From Nocardia neocaledoniensis (lineage in GTDB: Bacteria > Actinomycetota > Actinomycetes > Mycobacteriales > Mycobacteriaceae), in NCBI RefSeq assembly GCF_029868625.1, contig NZ_JARWOJ010000102.1, forward strand, positions 1 to 36,379: 36,379 bases of DNA, read 5' to 3'. Positions 10,415 through 22,500 of the stretch are shown here, piece after piece. A model generated the notes under the pieces. It was not told the DNA's origin. It saw only the letters and a list, made by a program, of their open reading frames with translations, and did not search any database. The translations under genes and the position numbers were made by a program. Every line of letters starts with the position of its first letter. The stretch's first letter is position 1.

Positions 10415-13400
10415 ATGACACGACCGGTACGGACCCGCCCGGTGCGCACCCGCCCCACACGGGTGACCGCGCTGCCGCAGCTGCTGGCGACCGCCGTGGA
10501 GACCAATCCCGACGGCGTGGCGGTGGTCCTCGCCGACGCCACGCGCGCCCTCGGCAGCCTCAGCTATGCCGAACTCGACGAGCGCTCGAGCCGCGTCGCG
10601 CGGCTGCTCATCGCCCGTGGCATCGGCGCGGGCGACCTGGTGACGATCGGCATCCCGCGCTCGATCGAGTCGGTGCTCGCGGTGTGGGCCGTCGCCAAGA
10701 CCGGCGCCGGTTTCGTGCCGGTGGACCCGAACTATCCGCCGGATCGCGTGGCGCACATGGTCTCCGACTCCGGCGCGGTCTTCGGCCTGACCGTGTCCAG
10801 GGTCGCCGGGCAGCTACCCGCGCGGGTGGACTGGCTGGCCATCGACGACGACGCCATGGCCGACGAGTTCGCCGGTGATCCGGTCACCAACGCCGATCGG
10901 GTGCGCCAGATCCGCGCCGAGGATCTCGCCTACGTCATCTACACCTCCGGCTCGACCGGTCTGCCCAAGGGCGTGGCCGTCTCGCAGGCCGGGCTCGCCG
11001 GTTTCTGCGCCGAACAGCGGCTGCACTACGGCGTCGAATCCGATTCCCGCACCCTGCATTTCGCCTCGCCGTCGTTCGACGCCTCGGTGCTGGAGCTGCT
11101 GCTGGCGGTCGGCGCGGGCGCCACCATGGTGATCGTCGACCCGAGTGTGTACGGCGGTGACGACCTGGCCGCGTTGCTGCGCCGGGAACGGGTGAGTCAC
11201 GCGTTCATCACCCCGGCCGCGCTCGCCTCGATCGACCCCGCCGGACTCGACGACTTCCGGGTGGTGGCCGTCGGTGGTGAGGCGTGTCCGCCGGATCTGC
11301 TGCGGCGCTGGGCGATTTCGCTCGCCGACGGGTCCCTGCGGCAGTTCCACAATGTGTACGGCCCCACCGAGACCACCATCGTCACCAATATCAGTGTGCC
11401 GCTGAAGCCCGGTGACCCGCTCACCATCGGCGGACCGCTACGCGGCGTCGCCGAATACGTCCTCGACGACCGGCTACGGCCGGTGCCGCCCGGCGTCACC
11501 GGCGAGCTGTACATCACCGGCGCCCAGCTCACCCGCGGCTACCACGCCAGGCCGGGACTCACCGCCTCGCGCTATGTCTCGAATCCGTTCGACCCGGCCG
11601 GTTCCCGGCTCTACCGCACCGGCGACCTCGTCCGCTGGACCGCCGATGGTGCGCTGGACTATGTGGGCCGCAACGACTTCCAGGTGAAGATCCGCGGTTT
11701 CCGGATCGAACTGGGCGAGATCGACGCCGTGCTCTCCGCGCACGAGAGTCTCGACTTCGCCGCCACCGTCGGCCACGAACTCGACAGTGGCGCCACGATT
11801 CTGGTGTCCTACGTGCACGCCGCGCCCGGCGCGCGGATCGACCCCGCCGCGCTCACGGAGTTCGCCGAGCGCAGTCTGCCCGCGCACATGGTGCCGACGG
11901 TGGTGATGGAGCTCGACACCATCCCGCTGACGCCCGTCGGCAAGCTGGACCGTCGCGCGCTGCCGGCGCCGGTGCTCGAGCACGCCGAATTCCGCGCTCC
12001 CGCGACGCCGGTGGAACAGATCGTCGCGGGGACCTTCGCCCAGGTGCTCGATGTCGGCGCCGACACCCAGCTCGGGCTGGACGACGACTTCTTCGCCCTC
12101 GGCGGCAACTCCCTGCTCGCCACCCAGGTCGCGGCCCGGCTCGGCGCCGCGCTCGACACCGATTTCCCGGTGCGCCTGCTGTTCGAGGCCCCAACGGTCG
12201 AGGAACTCGCGCGCAGGCTCGCCGAGTCGGCCGGTGCCGGTGCGCGGCCCGCGCTGGTGGCGGGGGAGCGGCCGGAGCGGATCCCGCTGTCGCTGGCCCA
12301 GCAGCGCATGTGGTTCCTCAATCAGTTCGACCCCGAGTCGGTCGCCTACAACATCCCGATGGCGGTGCGACTCGGCGGCGCCATCGATGTCGAGGCGTTG
12401 CGGGCCGCCGTCGGCGATCTGGTCGCCCGGCACGAGACGCTGCGCACGATCTACCCCGAGACCGACGACGGTCCGATCCAGCAGGTGCTGCCGGAGTCGG
12501 CGGCCACGCCGCGGCTCGAGGTGCGGCGCGTGGACGCCGCCGAGCTGAGCGCGGCCATGCATGCCCTCGGTTCATCCGGGTTCGACGTGCGCACCCAGGT
12601 GCCGTTGCGGGTCGCGCTGTTCGAGCTCGGCCCCGAGGAGTCGGTGCTGGCCGTGGTGGTGCACCACATCGCCGGTGACGGTTCCTCGCTGACCCCGCTG
12701 ACGCGGGATCTCATGCTCGCCTACGCCGCCCGCTCGGCGGGTTCGGCGCCCGCGTGGGAGCCGCTGGTGGTGCAGTACGCCGACTACGCGCTGTGGCAGC
12801 GCGCGCTGCTCGGCAGCGAGGACGACCCGGATTCGCTCGCCTCGGCGCAGCTCGCCTACTGGCGCGCGGCGCTGGCCGGGCTGCCCGATCAGCTCGACCT
12901 GCCCGCCGACCGGCCGCGCCCCGCGGTGCAGTCCTTCGCCGGTGGCCGGGTGCCGATCGAGGTCGACGCCGACACCCATCGCGCGCTGCTCGCCCTGGCC
13001 CGCGGCCAGGGCGCGACGCTGTTCATGGTGGTGCACACCGCGCTGGCGGTGACGCTGGCGCGGTTGGCCGGGACCGACGACCTCGCGATCGGCACGCCCA
13101 TCGCGGGCCGCGGCGAGGCCGCGCTCGACGACCTGATCGGCATGTTCGTCAACACCCTGGTCTTCCGCACCACCCTGCGCCCGGGTGAGCCGTTCACCGA
13201 CCTGCTCGCCCGCCAGCGCGACACCGATCTCCAGGTCTTCGCCCACGCCGACCTGCCGTTCGAGCGCCTCGTCGAGGCGATCAACCCGGCCCGCTCGACC
13301 GCGCGGCACCCGCTGTTCCAGGTGGGCCTGTCGTTCCAGAACCTCACCCGTACCGGCCTCGAACTCGGTGAACTCGCCGTCGACGCCGTGGATGTCGACC

Positions 13401-16400
13401 TGTCGGTCTCGCAGTTCGACCTGCACGCGATCATCGCCGACACCTACGACGCCGACGGTGTCGCCCAGGGCATCAACGGCGTCTTCACCTACGCCACCGA
13501 CCTTTTCGACGAGACCACCGCGCGTGACTTCGCCGACCGCTTCGCCCGCGTCCTCACGGCCGTCGCCGCCGCGCCGCATCGCCCTGCCGACGAGCTCGAG
13601 CTGCTCTCGGCGCCCGAGCGGGACCGAATCCTGCACGGCTGGAACGCCACCGGTCATCCGGTGCGGCCCGCGACGCTCGCGTCGCTGTTCACCGAGACCG
13701 CCACCGCGCACCCGGACGGTATCGCGGTGCTCGCGGCGGACGGCACCACGCTGACCTACCGCGCGTTCGCCGCTCGGGTCCACCGCCTCGCGCGGCACCT
13801 GATCGCCCAGGGCGTGGGCGTGGAAGACCGTGTCGCGCTGGCGATCCCGCGTTCGGTCGACCTGGTCGTCGCCATGTACGCCGTAGCCCAGACCGGCGCG
13901 GCCTATGTCCCGATCGACCCCGCCCAGCCCGCCGACCGCATCGGGCACGTCCTCACCACCGCCGCACCGGCCCTGGTGCTGACGACCACGGACTCCGGCT
14001 TCGAGCACGGTGCAATGCCGGCTGCTGGGTCGGCTGTCCGAACCGGTGCCGCTGAGCCGGGTTCGGCGGCGCGGGTCGTCGCGATCGATGCCGTCGAAGT
14101 GTCGGGGATCCCGGACGCGCCCATCGCCGCGAACGAGCGCCGAGGGGTGCTGCGGCCGGAGAACACGGCGTACGTGATCTTCACGTCCGGTTCCACCGGC
14201 GTGCCGAAGGGCGTCGCCGTTTCGCACGGGGCGATCGTCAACCAGTTGCTGTGGAAGACCGAGGCTTTCGGGCTCGGCCGGGCCGACTCGGTGCTGCTGA
14301 AGACCGCGGCGACCTTCGACCTGTCGGTGTGGGAGTTCTGGTCCACGGCGGTCTGCGGCGGGACTCTGGTCATCGCCGACCCCGAGGGGCACCGCGACCC
14401 CGCGTACCTACTCGATGTGCTCGCGCGGCGCTCGGTGACCACGTTGCACGCCGTGCCGTCGATGCTCGACGCGCTGCTCACCGAAGCGGGCGGCACGCTG
14501 CCGCGCACGCTGCGCCGGGTGCTCGCCATCGGTGAGGCGCTTCCCGCCGCGACGGCGCAGCGCTTCGTCGCAGGCAATCAGGCGGCGCTGCACAACCTGT
14601 ACGGCCCGACCGAGGCCGCCGTCTCCATCACGGACCACCGCGTCACCACCGCCGACCGCACCACGGTGCCGATCGGAGCGCCCGAGTGGAACAGCCGCGT
14701 CTACGTGCTGGACGCACGGCTGCGCCCGGTCCCGGTCGGTGTCTCCGGCGAGCTGTACCTCGCGGGCGCGCAACTGGCCCGCGGGTACTTCGCGCGCCCC
14801 GACCTCACCGCCGACCGCTTCGTCGCCGACCCCTTCGCCGGCGCGGGCTGGTCCGCCGACCGTCCCGGTGTCGACGCGCTCGCCGGAGCCGACACGTCCG
14901 CCGAGCGTCCCGGTGTGGACGCGCTCGCCGGACCCGGTGGCTCCGTTGATCGCGCTGAACCGCTCGGCGGCGGCCACGGCGAGCCGACCCGTCCGCACGG
15001 CGCCAGGATGTACCGCACCGGCGACCTGGTGGCCTGGACGGCCGACGGCGAGCTGGAATACCGCGGCCGCACCGACTTCCAGGTGAAGATCCGCGGGTTC
15101 CGCATCGAACTGGGCGAGATCGAAGCGGCGCTACTGGCCGTGCCCGCGGTGGCCAACGCCGCCGTGCTGGCGCAGTCCGACCCGCGCCTGGGCGACCGGC
15201 TGGTGGCCTACGTGGTCCCGGCCCAGGATGCCGAGATCACCGGCGCGAGTGTGAAAGCCGCCGTGGCGCAGGTGCTGCCGTCGTACATGGTGCCCGCCGC
15301 CTTCGTCGTGCTCGACCGGCTGCCGCTGAACGCGAACGGCAAGCTCGACCGGGCCGCCCTGCCCGCGCCGGCGATCGAGCCGCGCACCTACCGCGAACCG
15401 GTGGGGGAGAACGAGATCGCCGTGGCCGAGGTGTTCGGCGAGGTCCTCGGGGTCCAGCGGCCCGGCCGCGACGACGACTTCTTCTCCCTCGGCGGCAACT
15501 CGCTGCTGGCCACCCGGGTCGTGCACCGGCTGCGCGAGCGCACCGGAACCGAGCTCACGGTGGCCGCCTTCTTCGCCGACCCGACGGTCACCGGGCTCGC
15601 CGACCGGCTCGTCGCCGGGTCGGCGGCGCTCGGCGGCGACCTCGACGCGGCGCTGGCGACCACCCTCCCGCTGCGCCGTGGCGCGGGCGGGGAACCGCTG
15701 TTCTGTCTGCATCCGGTGTCCGGCCTGGCGTGGGCCTACGCGGGTCTGGCCCCGTACCTGCCCGATGATCGGCCGATCATCGGCATCCAGTCACCGGCCC
15801 TGCGCGATCCGGACTTCCGGCCCGCCACGGTCGACGAGCTGATCGAGCACTATCTCGCCGAGATCAGGGCGGCCCAGCCGCACGGCCCGTACCACCTGCT
15901 CGGCTGGTCGCTGGGCGGCGTGCTCGCCCAGGCCGTGGCGACCAGGCTGCAAGCCGCGGGCGAACAGGTGGCGACACTGACCATGCTCGACAGCCTGCCC
16001 GGCGCCGACCTGGCCGACTTCGGCGCCGAACTGCGCGACGCCTTCCGCGAGCTCGGCATCCCCGACCAGCAGCTCCCGCCGCCCGAGCGCCTCGGTGCGC
16101 TGGGCGACGACGCGCTCGCCGCCCTGCACGCGGCGCTGGCCGGGTCGACCCCGATCTCCTTGGCGCGCTTCGTCGGCATGTACCGGGGTGCGCTGCACAC
16201 GGTCGGTCTGGTTACCCAACTGACGCCCGATCGTTTCGTGGGTGATCTCACCTATTTCACCGCCCTGCGGACGACGGGCGATGCGCCTGGTGGCGCCTCC
16301 AGGTGGCGGCCGTACGTCAGCGGGATCATCGCCGATCATCCGGTCGACACCAGTCATCAACAGATGCTGGCTCCGGTGGCCCTCGCCACTGTCGGACCGG

Positions 16401-16435
16401 TAACCGCGCAGGTCACCGGCATCTCGGGCGGGTAG
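10415..16435 (+). CDS. NRPS-2: A-T-C-A-T-TE (line 1, terminating protein)
   Basis: A 2006-residue synthetase that should complete and release the line-1 peptide. Domains: A1 (15-525; YTSGSTG at 176, NVYGPTE at 313, K510), T1 (S566), C (about 622-1060; H750-H751 of HHIAGDG), A2 (1076-1655; FTSGSTG at 1256, NLYGPTE at 1394, K1643), T2 (S1696) and a type I thioesterase (about 1748-2000) with GWSLGG nucleophile S1832 and likely D1859 and H1981. Codes read by eye are DALFAGVIVK (A1, unassigned) and DLWHLILVSK (A2, Ser-like). As it opens with A and no C, its first module probably uses the terminal C domain of NRPS-1 in trans. A2 carries two insertions, near 1194-1222 and a tandem repeat near 1480-1530. 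ATG at 10415 has GAGGTGG about 7 nt upstream. NRPS-3 follows after 158 bp. Confidence 0.95.
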   Translation: MTRPVRTRPVRTRPTRVTALPQLLATAVETNPDGVAVVLADATRALGSLSYAELDERSSRVARLLIARGIGAGDLVTIGIPRSIESVLAVWAVAKTGAGFVPVDPNYPPDRVAHMVSDSGAVFGLTVSRVAGQLPARVDWLAIDDDAMADEFAGDPVTNADRVRQIRAEDLAYVIYTSGSTGLPKGVAVSQAGLAGFCAEQRLHYGVESDSRTLHFASPSFDASVLELLLAVGAGATMVIVDPSVYGGDDLAALLRRERVSHAFITPAALASIDPAGLDDFRVVAVGGEACPPDLLRRWAISLADGSLRQFHNVYGPTETTIVTNISVPLKPGDPLTIGGPLRGVAEYVLDDRLRPVPPGVTGELYITGAQLTRGYHARPGLTASRYVSNPFDPAGSRLYRTGDLVRWTADGALDYVGRNDFQVKIRGFRIELGEIDAVLSAHESLDFAATVGHELDSGATILVSYVHAAPGARIDPAALTEFAERSLPAHMVPTVVMELDTIPLTPVGKLDRRALPAPVLEHAEFRAPATPVEQIVAGTFAQVLDVGADTQLGLDDDFFALGGNSLLATQVAARLGAALDTDFPVRLLFEAPTVEELARRLAESAGAGARPALVAGERPERIPLSLAQQRMWFLNQFDPESVAYNIPMAVRLGGAIDVEALRAAVGDLVARHETLRTIYPETDDGPIQQVLPESAATPRLEVRRVDAAELSAAMHALGSSGFDVRTQVPLRVALFELGPEESVLAVVVHHIAGDGSSLTPLTRDLMLAYAARSAGSAPAWEPLVVQYADYALWQRALLGSEDDPDSLASAQLAYWRAALAGLPDQLDLPADRPRPAVQSFAGGRVPIEVDADTHRALLALARGQGATLFMVVHTALAVTLARLAGTDDLAIGTPIAGRGEAALDDLIGMFVNTLVFRTTLRPGEPFTDLLARQRDTDLQVFAHADLPFERLVEAINPARSTARHPLFQVGLSFQNLTRTGLELGELAVDAVDVDLSVSQFDLHAIIADTYDADGVAQGINGVFTYATDLFDETTARDFADRFARVLTAVAAAPHRPADELELLSAPERDRILHGWNATGHPVRPATLASLFTETATAHPDGIAVLAADGTTLTYRAFAARVHRLARHLIAQGVGVEDRVALAIPRSVDLVVAMYAVAQTGAAYVPIDPAQPADRIGHVLTTAAPALVLTTTDSGFEHGAMPAAGSAVRTGAAEPGSAARVVAIDAVEVSGIPDAPIAANERRGVLRPENTAYVIFTSGSTGVPKGVAVSHGAIVNQLLWKTEAFGLGRADSVLLKTAATFDLSVWEFWSTAVCGGTLVIADPEGHRDPAYLLDVLARRSVTTLHAVPSMLDALLTEAGGTLPRTLRRVLAIGEALPAATAQRFVAGNQAALHNLYGPTEAAVSITDHRVTTADRTTVPIGAPEWNSRVYVLDARLRPVPVGVSGELYLAGAQLARGYFARPDLTADRFVADPFAGAGWSADRPGVDALAGADTSAERPGVDALAGPGGSVDRAEPLGGGHGEPTRPHGARMYRTGDLVAWTADGELEYRGRTDFQVKIRGFRIELGEIEAALLAVPAVANAAVLAQSDPRLGDRLVAYVVPAQDAEITGASVKAAVAQVLPSYMVPAAFVVLDRLPLNANGKLDRAALPAPAIEPRTYREPVGENEIAVAEVFGEVLGVQRPGRDDDFFSLGGNSLLATRVVHRLRERTGTELTVAAFFADPTVTGLADRLVAGSAALGGDLDAALATTLPLRRGAGGEPLFCLHPVSGLAWAYAGLAPYLPDDRPIIGIQSPALRDPDFRPATVDELIEHYLAEIRAAQPHGPYHLLGWSLGGVLAQAVATRLQAAGEQVATLTMLDSLPGADLADFGAELRDAFRELGIPDQQLPPPERLGALGDDALAALHAALAGSTPISLARFVGMYRGALHTVGLVTQLTPDRFVGDLTYFTALRTTGDAPGGASRWRPYVSGIIADHPVDTSHQQMLAPVALATVGPVTAQVTGISGG
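10421..10465 (+). repeat. short tandem repeat in the NRPS-2 N-terminus
   Basis: Roughly 15-bp units encode the start [15 protein letters not shown]: the motif RPVRT is present twice and a third unit is degraded. The result is an Arg-rich leader ahead of the A domain. The other three NRPS proteins also begin with Arg-rich leaders but without this repeat. Confidence 0.6.
14852..14990 (+). repeat. 45-bp in-frame tandem repeat inserted in NRPS-2 A2
   Basis: Two 45-bp units (14852-14896 and 14897-14941) encode [15 protein letters not shown] and [15 protein letters not shown]; the first 36 bp differ at only two positions. A partial third unit begins SVDR and runs into Gly/Pro-rich filler. The block separates the ADPFAG segment from MYRTGDL, where the other A domains here have only a few residues, so it is an insertion in a surface loop before A7. 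The frame is kept and all later A motifs are intact. Confidence 0.8.
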
Positions 16436-16593
16436 GGCCGAAGCTCCGCGTAACAGGCCTCGCGCAGATTACGATTCTGTTGCTACAGAGTCGGTGTGTC
16501 GTGGCGCACACCTCGGCGACGAGCGGCGACAGCAGTTAGGTGTGACTATGCTGTGTCCGACTCCGCCGCCGGACGCGAGAGGTGTATTGGTCT
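16436..16593 (+). promoter_or_regulatory. intergenic region between the two NRPS lines, possible promoter
   Basis: This 158-bp gap is far longer than the 56 and 59 bp within each pair, consistent with a new transcription start for line 2. An AT-richer patch (around 16465-16490) and a TATGCT -10-like hexamer (16547-16552) are visible, without a clear -35. TTAGGT at 16536 gives a weak resemblance to half of an IdeR/DmdR iron box (about 12 of 19 positions), too poor to call. No terminator hairpin with a U-tract follows NRPS-2, so read-through is possible. Confidence 0.3.
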
Positions 16594-19500
16594 GTGGAAA
16601 CCCCCCGCCGCACTGGCCGTGCCGGCCGACGACGCATCGCCGGCGCGCCCTTGTTCGGTCAGTTGCTCACGGCAGCGGTCGAATCCGCGGCCGAGTCGAT
16701 AGCTGTCCGCTACAACCCGACGGGGATGCCGGGCGCCGAGCGCCAGCTCACCTACCGTGAACTCGACGAGCAATCCTCGCGCCTGGCCAGGGAACTCATC
16801 GATCGCGGCGTCGGCGCGGGCGACGTGGTCGCCATCGCGATCGCGCGGTCCATCGAGTCGGTGCTCGCGGTCTGGGCGGTCGCCAAGACCGGCGCCGCCT
16901 ACGTGCCCGTCGACCCGGCCTATCCGCGCGAGCGCATCGCGCACATCGTCGCCGACTCCGGCGCGGTGCTCGGCCTGACCGTCGCCACGCACCGGCCCAC
17001 CCTCGGTACCGGCCTGTACTGGATCGAACTCGACGATCCGGTGGTCGCCCAGCGCATCTGCGCCCGGCCCGCGCACGCGGTGAGCTACGCCGACCGGGTG
17101 CGCCAGATCGACGACCGGCACCCCGCCTACGTCATCTACACCTCCGGTTCCACCGGCAGGCCCAAGGGCGTCGTCGTCACCCATGCCGGGCTCGCCTCGC
17201 TCGCGGGCGCCGAGCGCGAACACTTCGACGTGCGACCGGATTCGCGCGTGCTCCACGTTTGCTCGCCGAACTTCGACGTGTCCGTCCTGGAACTGCTGCT
17301 GGCGTTCACCGCGGGCGCGACCCTGGTGATCTCGCCGCCGCGGATCTTCGGCGGCTTCGAGCTGTCGGATCTGCTGCGCCGCGAAAGCATCACGCATCTG
17401 CTGATCACGCCGGGCGCGCTGGAATCGGTGGACCCGGCCGGGCTGCCGGAGCTGCGGGTCGTCGTGGTCGCCGGTGACCGGTTCGGGCCGGAACTGGTCG
17501 GCCGCTGGGCCACCGAGGGCCGCACCTTCCACAACGGGTACGGGCCGACCGAGGCGACGATCCTCGCCACCAGCACCGGCCCGCTGCACCCGCACGCGCC
17601 GATCACCCTCGGCGGCGCCGTGCCCGGCATGGGGCTGTACGTGCTCGACGCCCGTTTGCGGCCGGTGCCCGCCGGTGTCGTCGGCGAGCTGTATCTGTCC
17701 GGTCCCGCGCTGGCGCAGGGCTATCTGGGCAGGCCGGGGCTCACCGCCGAACGTTTCGTCGCCTCCCCGTTCGGCGAGGGCAGGCTCTACCGGACCGGTG
17801 ACCTCGTGCGCAGGCTCGAGTCCGACGGCACCCTGGAATACCTGGGCCGCACCGATTTCCAGGTGAAGGTGCGCGGTTTCCGGATCGAGCTCGGCGAGAT
17901 CGACAACGCCCTCACCGCGCACCCCGACCTCGACTACGCGGTGACCGTCGGCAAGACGATGCCCTCGGGGGCCACCGCGCTGGTGTCGTACGTGCTGCCC
18001 CGCGTCGGGCGCACGGTCGACACCGGGGAACTGGCGGAATTCCTGTCGGGTTCGCTGCCCGCGTACATGATCCCGGCCGTCATGATGGTGCTCGACGAGC
18101 TGCCGCTGACCCCGGTCGGCAAGCTCGACCGGGCCGCCCTGCCGACCCCGGTGTTCACCGCGCGCGGCTTCCGCGCCCCGGCCACGCCCGCCGAACAGGT
18201 GGTCGCCGACGTATTCGCCGCGCTGTTGCTGCGGGACGGCGCCGGCCGCGTGGGCGCGGACGACGACTTCTTCGAACTCGGCGGTGACTCGCTGCTGGCC
18301 GCCCAGGCCGTCGCCAGGATCGGCGCCGCGCTGGACGTGCGCGTGCCCGTGCAGGCGGTCTTCGAGGCGCCGACCGTCGCCGCGCTGGCCAACAAGGCCG
18401 AACAGCAGCGGCTGTCGGCCCACACGCTGCCGCTGACCAGACAGCACCGGCCCGAGCTGGTCCCGCTGTCCTACGCCCAGCAGCGGATGTGGTTCCTGAA
18501 CCGCTTCGACCCCGATTCCGCGGTCGACAACATTCCCGTGGCGGTGCGGCTGTCGGGCCGGCTGGATCTGCCCGCGCTGCGCGCGGCGGTCACCGACCTG
18601 GTCACCCGGCACGAGGTGCTGCGCACCGTCTACCCGGCGCGCGACAGCGGTACCGGCGAGGCGTGGGCCCGCCCCGACGCGCTGGTGCTCGACGGCGAAG
18701 GCCACCAGGTGGTCCTCGCACCGGGCGACCCGGCCGCGGCGCCGGAATTCGAGGTGCGCGAGGTCACCGAGAGCGAGCTGGGCGACGCGATCGCCGATGC
18801 CGCGCTGACCGGCTTCGATGTCACCGCCGCCCCGCCGATTCGCGTGCGGGTCCTGGCGATCGCCGAATCGCGTACCGACATCGACGGTGAGTCCGTGGCG
18901 ACCGAGCACGTCGTGGTCTGCGTGGTGCACCACATCGCCGCCGACGGATTCTCCTTCGCACCGCTGACCAGGGACCTGCTGGCCGCCTACGCCGAACGGC
19001 GTGGCGGCGGCGCGCCGCACTGGCCGCCGCTGCCCGTGCAGTACGTCGACTACACGCTGTGGCAGCGGGCGCTGCTCGGCGCCGAGGACGACCCGAACTC
19101 GCTGCTCGCCGCGCAGGTCGCCTTCTGGCGGCAGACCCTGTCCGGCCTGCCCGAACAGCTGGAACTGCCCGCCGACCGCCCGCGCCCCGCCGTCGCCAGC
19201 CGGGCCGGCGGTACCCTGCCCATCCAGGTGCCCGCCTCGGTGCACGCGGGTCTGACCGCGCTCTCGCGCGAGCACAACGCGACGCTGTTCATGGTCGTGC
19301 ACACGGCGCTGGCGCTGCTGCTGGCGCGGCTGTCCGGCACCCGCGACATCGCGATCGGTACCCCCGTCGCGGGCCGTGGTGAACAGGCGCTCGACGAGCT
19401 GATCGGCATGTTCGTCAACACCCTCGTCCTGCGCACCGAGGTCGATCCCGCGCTGAGCTTCAGCGACCTGCTCACCGAGGTCCGGACCCGCGACCTCGCC

Positions 19501-22500
19501 GCGTTCGGCCATGCCGACGTACCGTTCGAACGACTCGTCGACCTGCTGCAGCCCGTGCGCTCGACCGCGCGGCACCCGCTGTTCCAGGTGATGCTGACCT
19601 TCCAGAACCTGGCCCGCACCGACCTGGCCCTGCCGGGTCTGGCGGTGTCGGCCGCGGACTTCACCGTGCCGCTGGCGAAGTTCGACCTGCAGGTGGAGCT
19701 GGCCGAGCGGATCGGCGCCGACGGCGCGCCGCAGGGCATGGCCGCGACCTTCGTCTACGCCACCGATCTGTTCGACCACGCGACCGTCGCCGATTTCGCC
19801 GACCGCTGGACGCGGGTGCTGGCCGCGGTGGTCGCCGACCCGTCGGTACCGGTCGGCGACATCGACGTCCTCGCCCCTGGCGAACGCGAACTCGTGCTGC
19901 GGGAAGGGGATTCGCCGGGCATCGAGGTACCGGAGGTGACCCTCGCCGACCTGATCTGCGCGCAGGCGCAGCAGCGTCCCGACGCGCTCGCGGTGCGGGC
20001 GGGGGAGTACTCGCTCACCTTCGGCGACCTGCTCGGCCGCGCCTCGGCGCTGGCCCGCGCCCTCATCGCGCACGGGGCGGGCCCGGAAACCCTGGTGGCC
20101 GTGGCTGTTCCGCGCACCGAGGAGCTGCCGGTCGCGCTGTTCGCCGTGCTGCTGGCCGGCGCGGGCTACCTGCCGATCGACACCAGCTACCCGGCCCAGC
20201 GGCTGGAGTACGTGCTCGCCGACGCGAAACCCGCTGTGCTGCTCACCACCTCGGCCGAACGTGGTCTGGTGCCCGCGCCCGAACTGCCGGTGGTCCTCGT
20301 CGACGCCGCGCCCGCGTACCCCAGCACCCCGCTGCGGCCCGCCGAACGGCGCGCGCCGCTGCGGCCGGACCACCTGGCCTACGTCATCTACACCTCGGGG
20401 TCGACCGGCCTGCCCAAGGGCGTCGGCGTCAGCCACCGCAATGTGCTGGAGCTGTTCGCGAACACCCAGCTGCTGTTCGAGTTCGACGTCGACGACGTGT
20501 GGTCGGTGTTCCACTCCTTCGCCTTCGACTTCTCGGTCTGGGAGCTGTGGTGTGCCCTGGCCGGTGGCGCGTCGGTGGTGGTCGTCGACCATCTCACCTC
20601 GCGCTCGCCGATCCAGTTCCGCGAGCTGCTCGAACGCGAACGGGTGACGGTGCTCAGCCAGACCCCCACGGCCTTCGCCCAGCTCGACGAGGCCGACCGC
20701 GCCGCGCAGGCCGCCGGGGCCGCGCCGCTGTCGCTGCGCTACATCGTCTTCGGCGGTGAGGCGCTCGACCCGCGCAAGCTCAGCCGCTGGTACGCCAGGT
20801 ACGGAACCGGGCCCGGCGCACCGCAATTGGTGAACATGTACGGCATCACCGAGACCACGGTGCACGTCTCGCACATGAACACCGCGCCGCGCCCGGCGGG
20901 GCCGGAGGCGGTAGCGGAGCGTGACCACGTAGGCCCCTCGGGCGCGGCGCCATCGAACACCGCCGCGGGTGCGATCGAGCTGCCGAGCAGCCTGATCGGC
21001 CGCGCGCTGCCCGGTCTGTCGGTCGCCGTGCTCGACGACCGGTTGCGGCCGGTGCCGTTCGGCGTCGCCGGTGAGCTCTACATCGCGGGCCAGCAGGTCT
21101 CGCGCGGCTATCTCGGCAAGCCCGGCCTGACCGCCACGCGGTTCGTCGCCGACCCGTTCGGCCCGCCCGGATCGCGGCGCTACCGCTCCGGTGACCTCGG
21201 TCGCTGGATCGGCTTCCGTGGCACACCGGTGCTGGAATACGGCGGTCGCGGCGATCAGCAGGTGCAGTTGCGCGGGTTCCGGATCGAGCCGGGCGAGATC
21301 GAGGCGGCGCTGCTCGGCGTGCCCGGTGTCGGCCAGGCCGCGGTCGTCGTGCGGGCCGACGAGCACGCGGGCGACCGGCTGATCGGCTACGTCGTCGGCG
21401 TCGACGGCGCGGCGCTCGATCCCGCGGGTGTCCGGGCCGCCGTCGGCGAATTCCTCACCGGCTACATGGTTCCCGACGCCGTGGTCGTGCTCGACGCCCT
21501 GCCGCTGACCACCAACGGCAAGCTCGACCGGGCCGCGCTGCCCGCGCCCGAATTCACCTCGGTCGGTCCGTTCCGCGCGCCGACGACGCCGATCGAACTC
21601 GCGGTCGCCGAGGTCTTCGCGACGCTGCTCGGGGTGCCCGAGGTCGGCCTCGACGACGACTTCTTCGATCGCGGTGGCAACTCGCTGCTGGCCACCAGGG
21701 CCATCGCCCGCATCGACCAGGCGCTCGGCACCGATCTGGTGGTCCGCGACCTGTTCGAGGCGCCGACGGTCGCCACGCTGGCCGCCCGGGTGCGCCCCGG
21801 CGCCGTCGCCGCACCGCGCCCGCCGCTGACCCCGGCGCAGGATCGCGGCGTCATCCCGCTCTCGCCCGCGCAACAGCGGATGTGGCTGCTCAACCGGATC
21901 GACCCCGATTCGCCCGCCTACAACATCCCGCTGGCGCTGCGGCTGCGCGGCGCGCTGGACACCTCCGCGCTGCGCTACGCCGTGGCCGATGTGCTGGAAC
22001 GGCACGAGGCGCTGCGCACCCGCTTCCCCGCCGACGGCCCCGACGCCGTGCCGTACCAGGAGATCATGCCGGTCAGCGCGGTGCTGCCGGCCGGGCTGCC
22101 GATCGAGGAGACCGACGACCCGCTCGAACGCGTGATGTGGCTGCTGGCAGGCGGATTCGACGTCGCCGAGCGAGTTCCCTTGCGCGCCGGGCTGTTCACG
22201 ATCCCCGACACCGACCCGCTGGCCGAGGAAGAGCACGTGCTGGCCGTGGTGGTGCAGCACATCCTCGCCGACGGCGCCTCGCTGGCGCCGCTGGCCCGTG
22301 ACCTGGTGATCGCCTATCGCGCCCGGGTGGAGGGCCGGTCGCCGAGCTGGGCGCCGTTGCCGGTGCAGTACGCCGACTACGCGCTGTGGCAGCGCGCCGT
22401 GCTCGGCGAGGAGAGCGACGAGAACTCCACCGCCGCACGGCAACTCGCCTTCTGGCGGCACACCCTGGACGGCTACTCCGGCACCGTCGAACTGCCGCAC

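Noticed and set aside
16536..16554. Possible IdeR/DmdR iron box (TTAGGT...) upstream of NRPS-3
   Set aside because: Only about 12 of 19 positions fit and the second half-site is poor. No siderophore transport or hydroxamate genes are in the window to support iron control.
16582..16593. Upstream GTG as the NRPS-3 start (four extra residues MYWS)
   Set aside because: That GTG is part of the Shine-Dalgarno GAGAGGTG. Starting at 16594 gives correct spacing and matches the NRPS-1 N-terminus.
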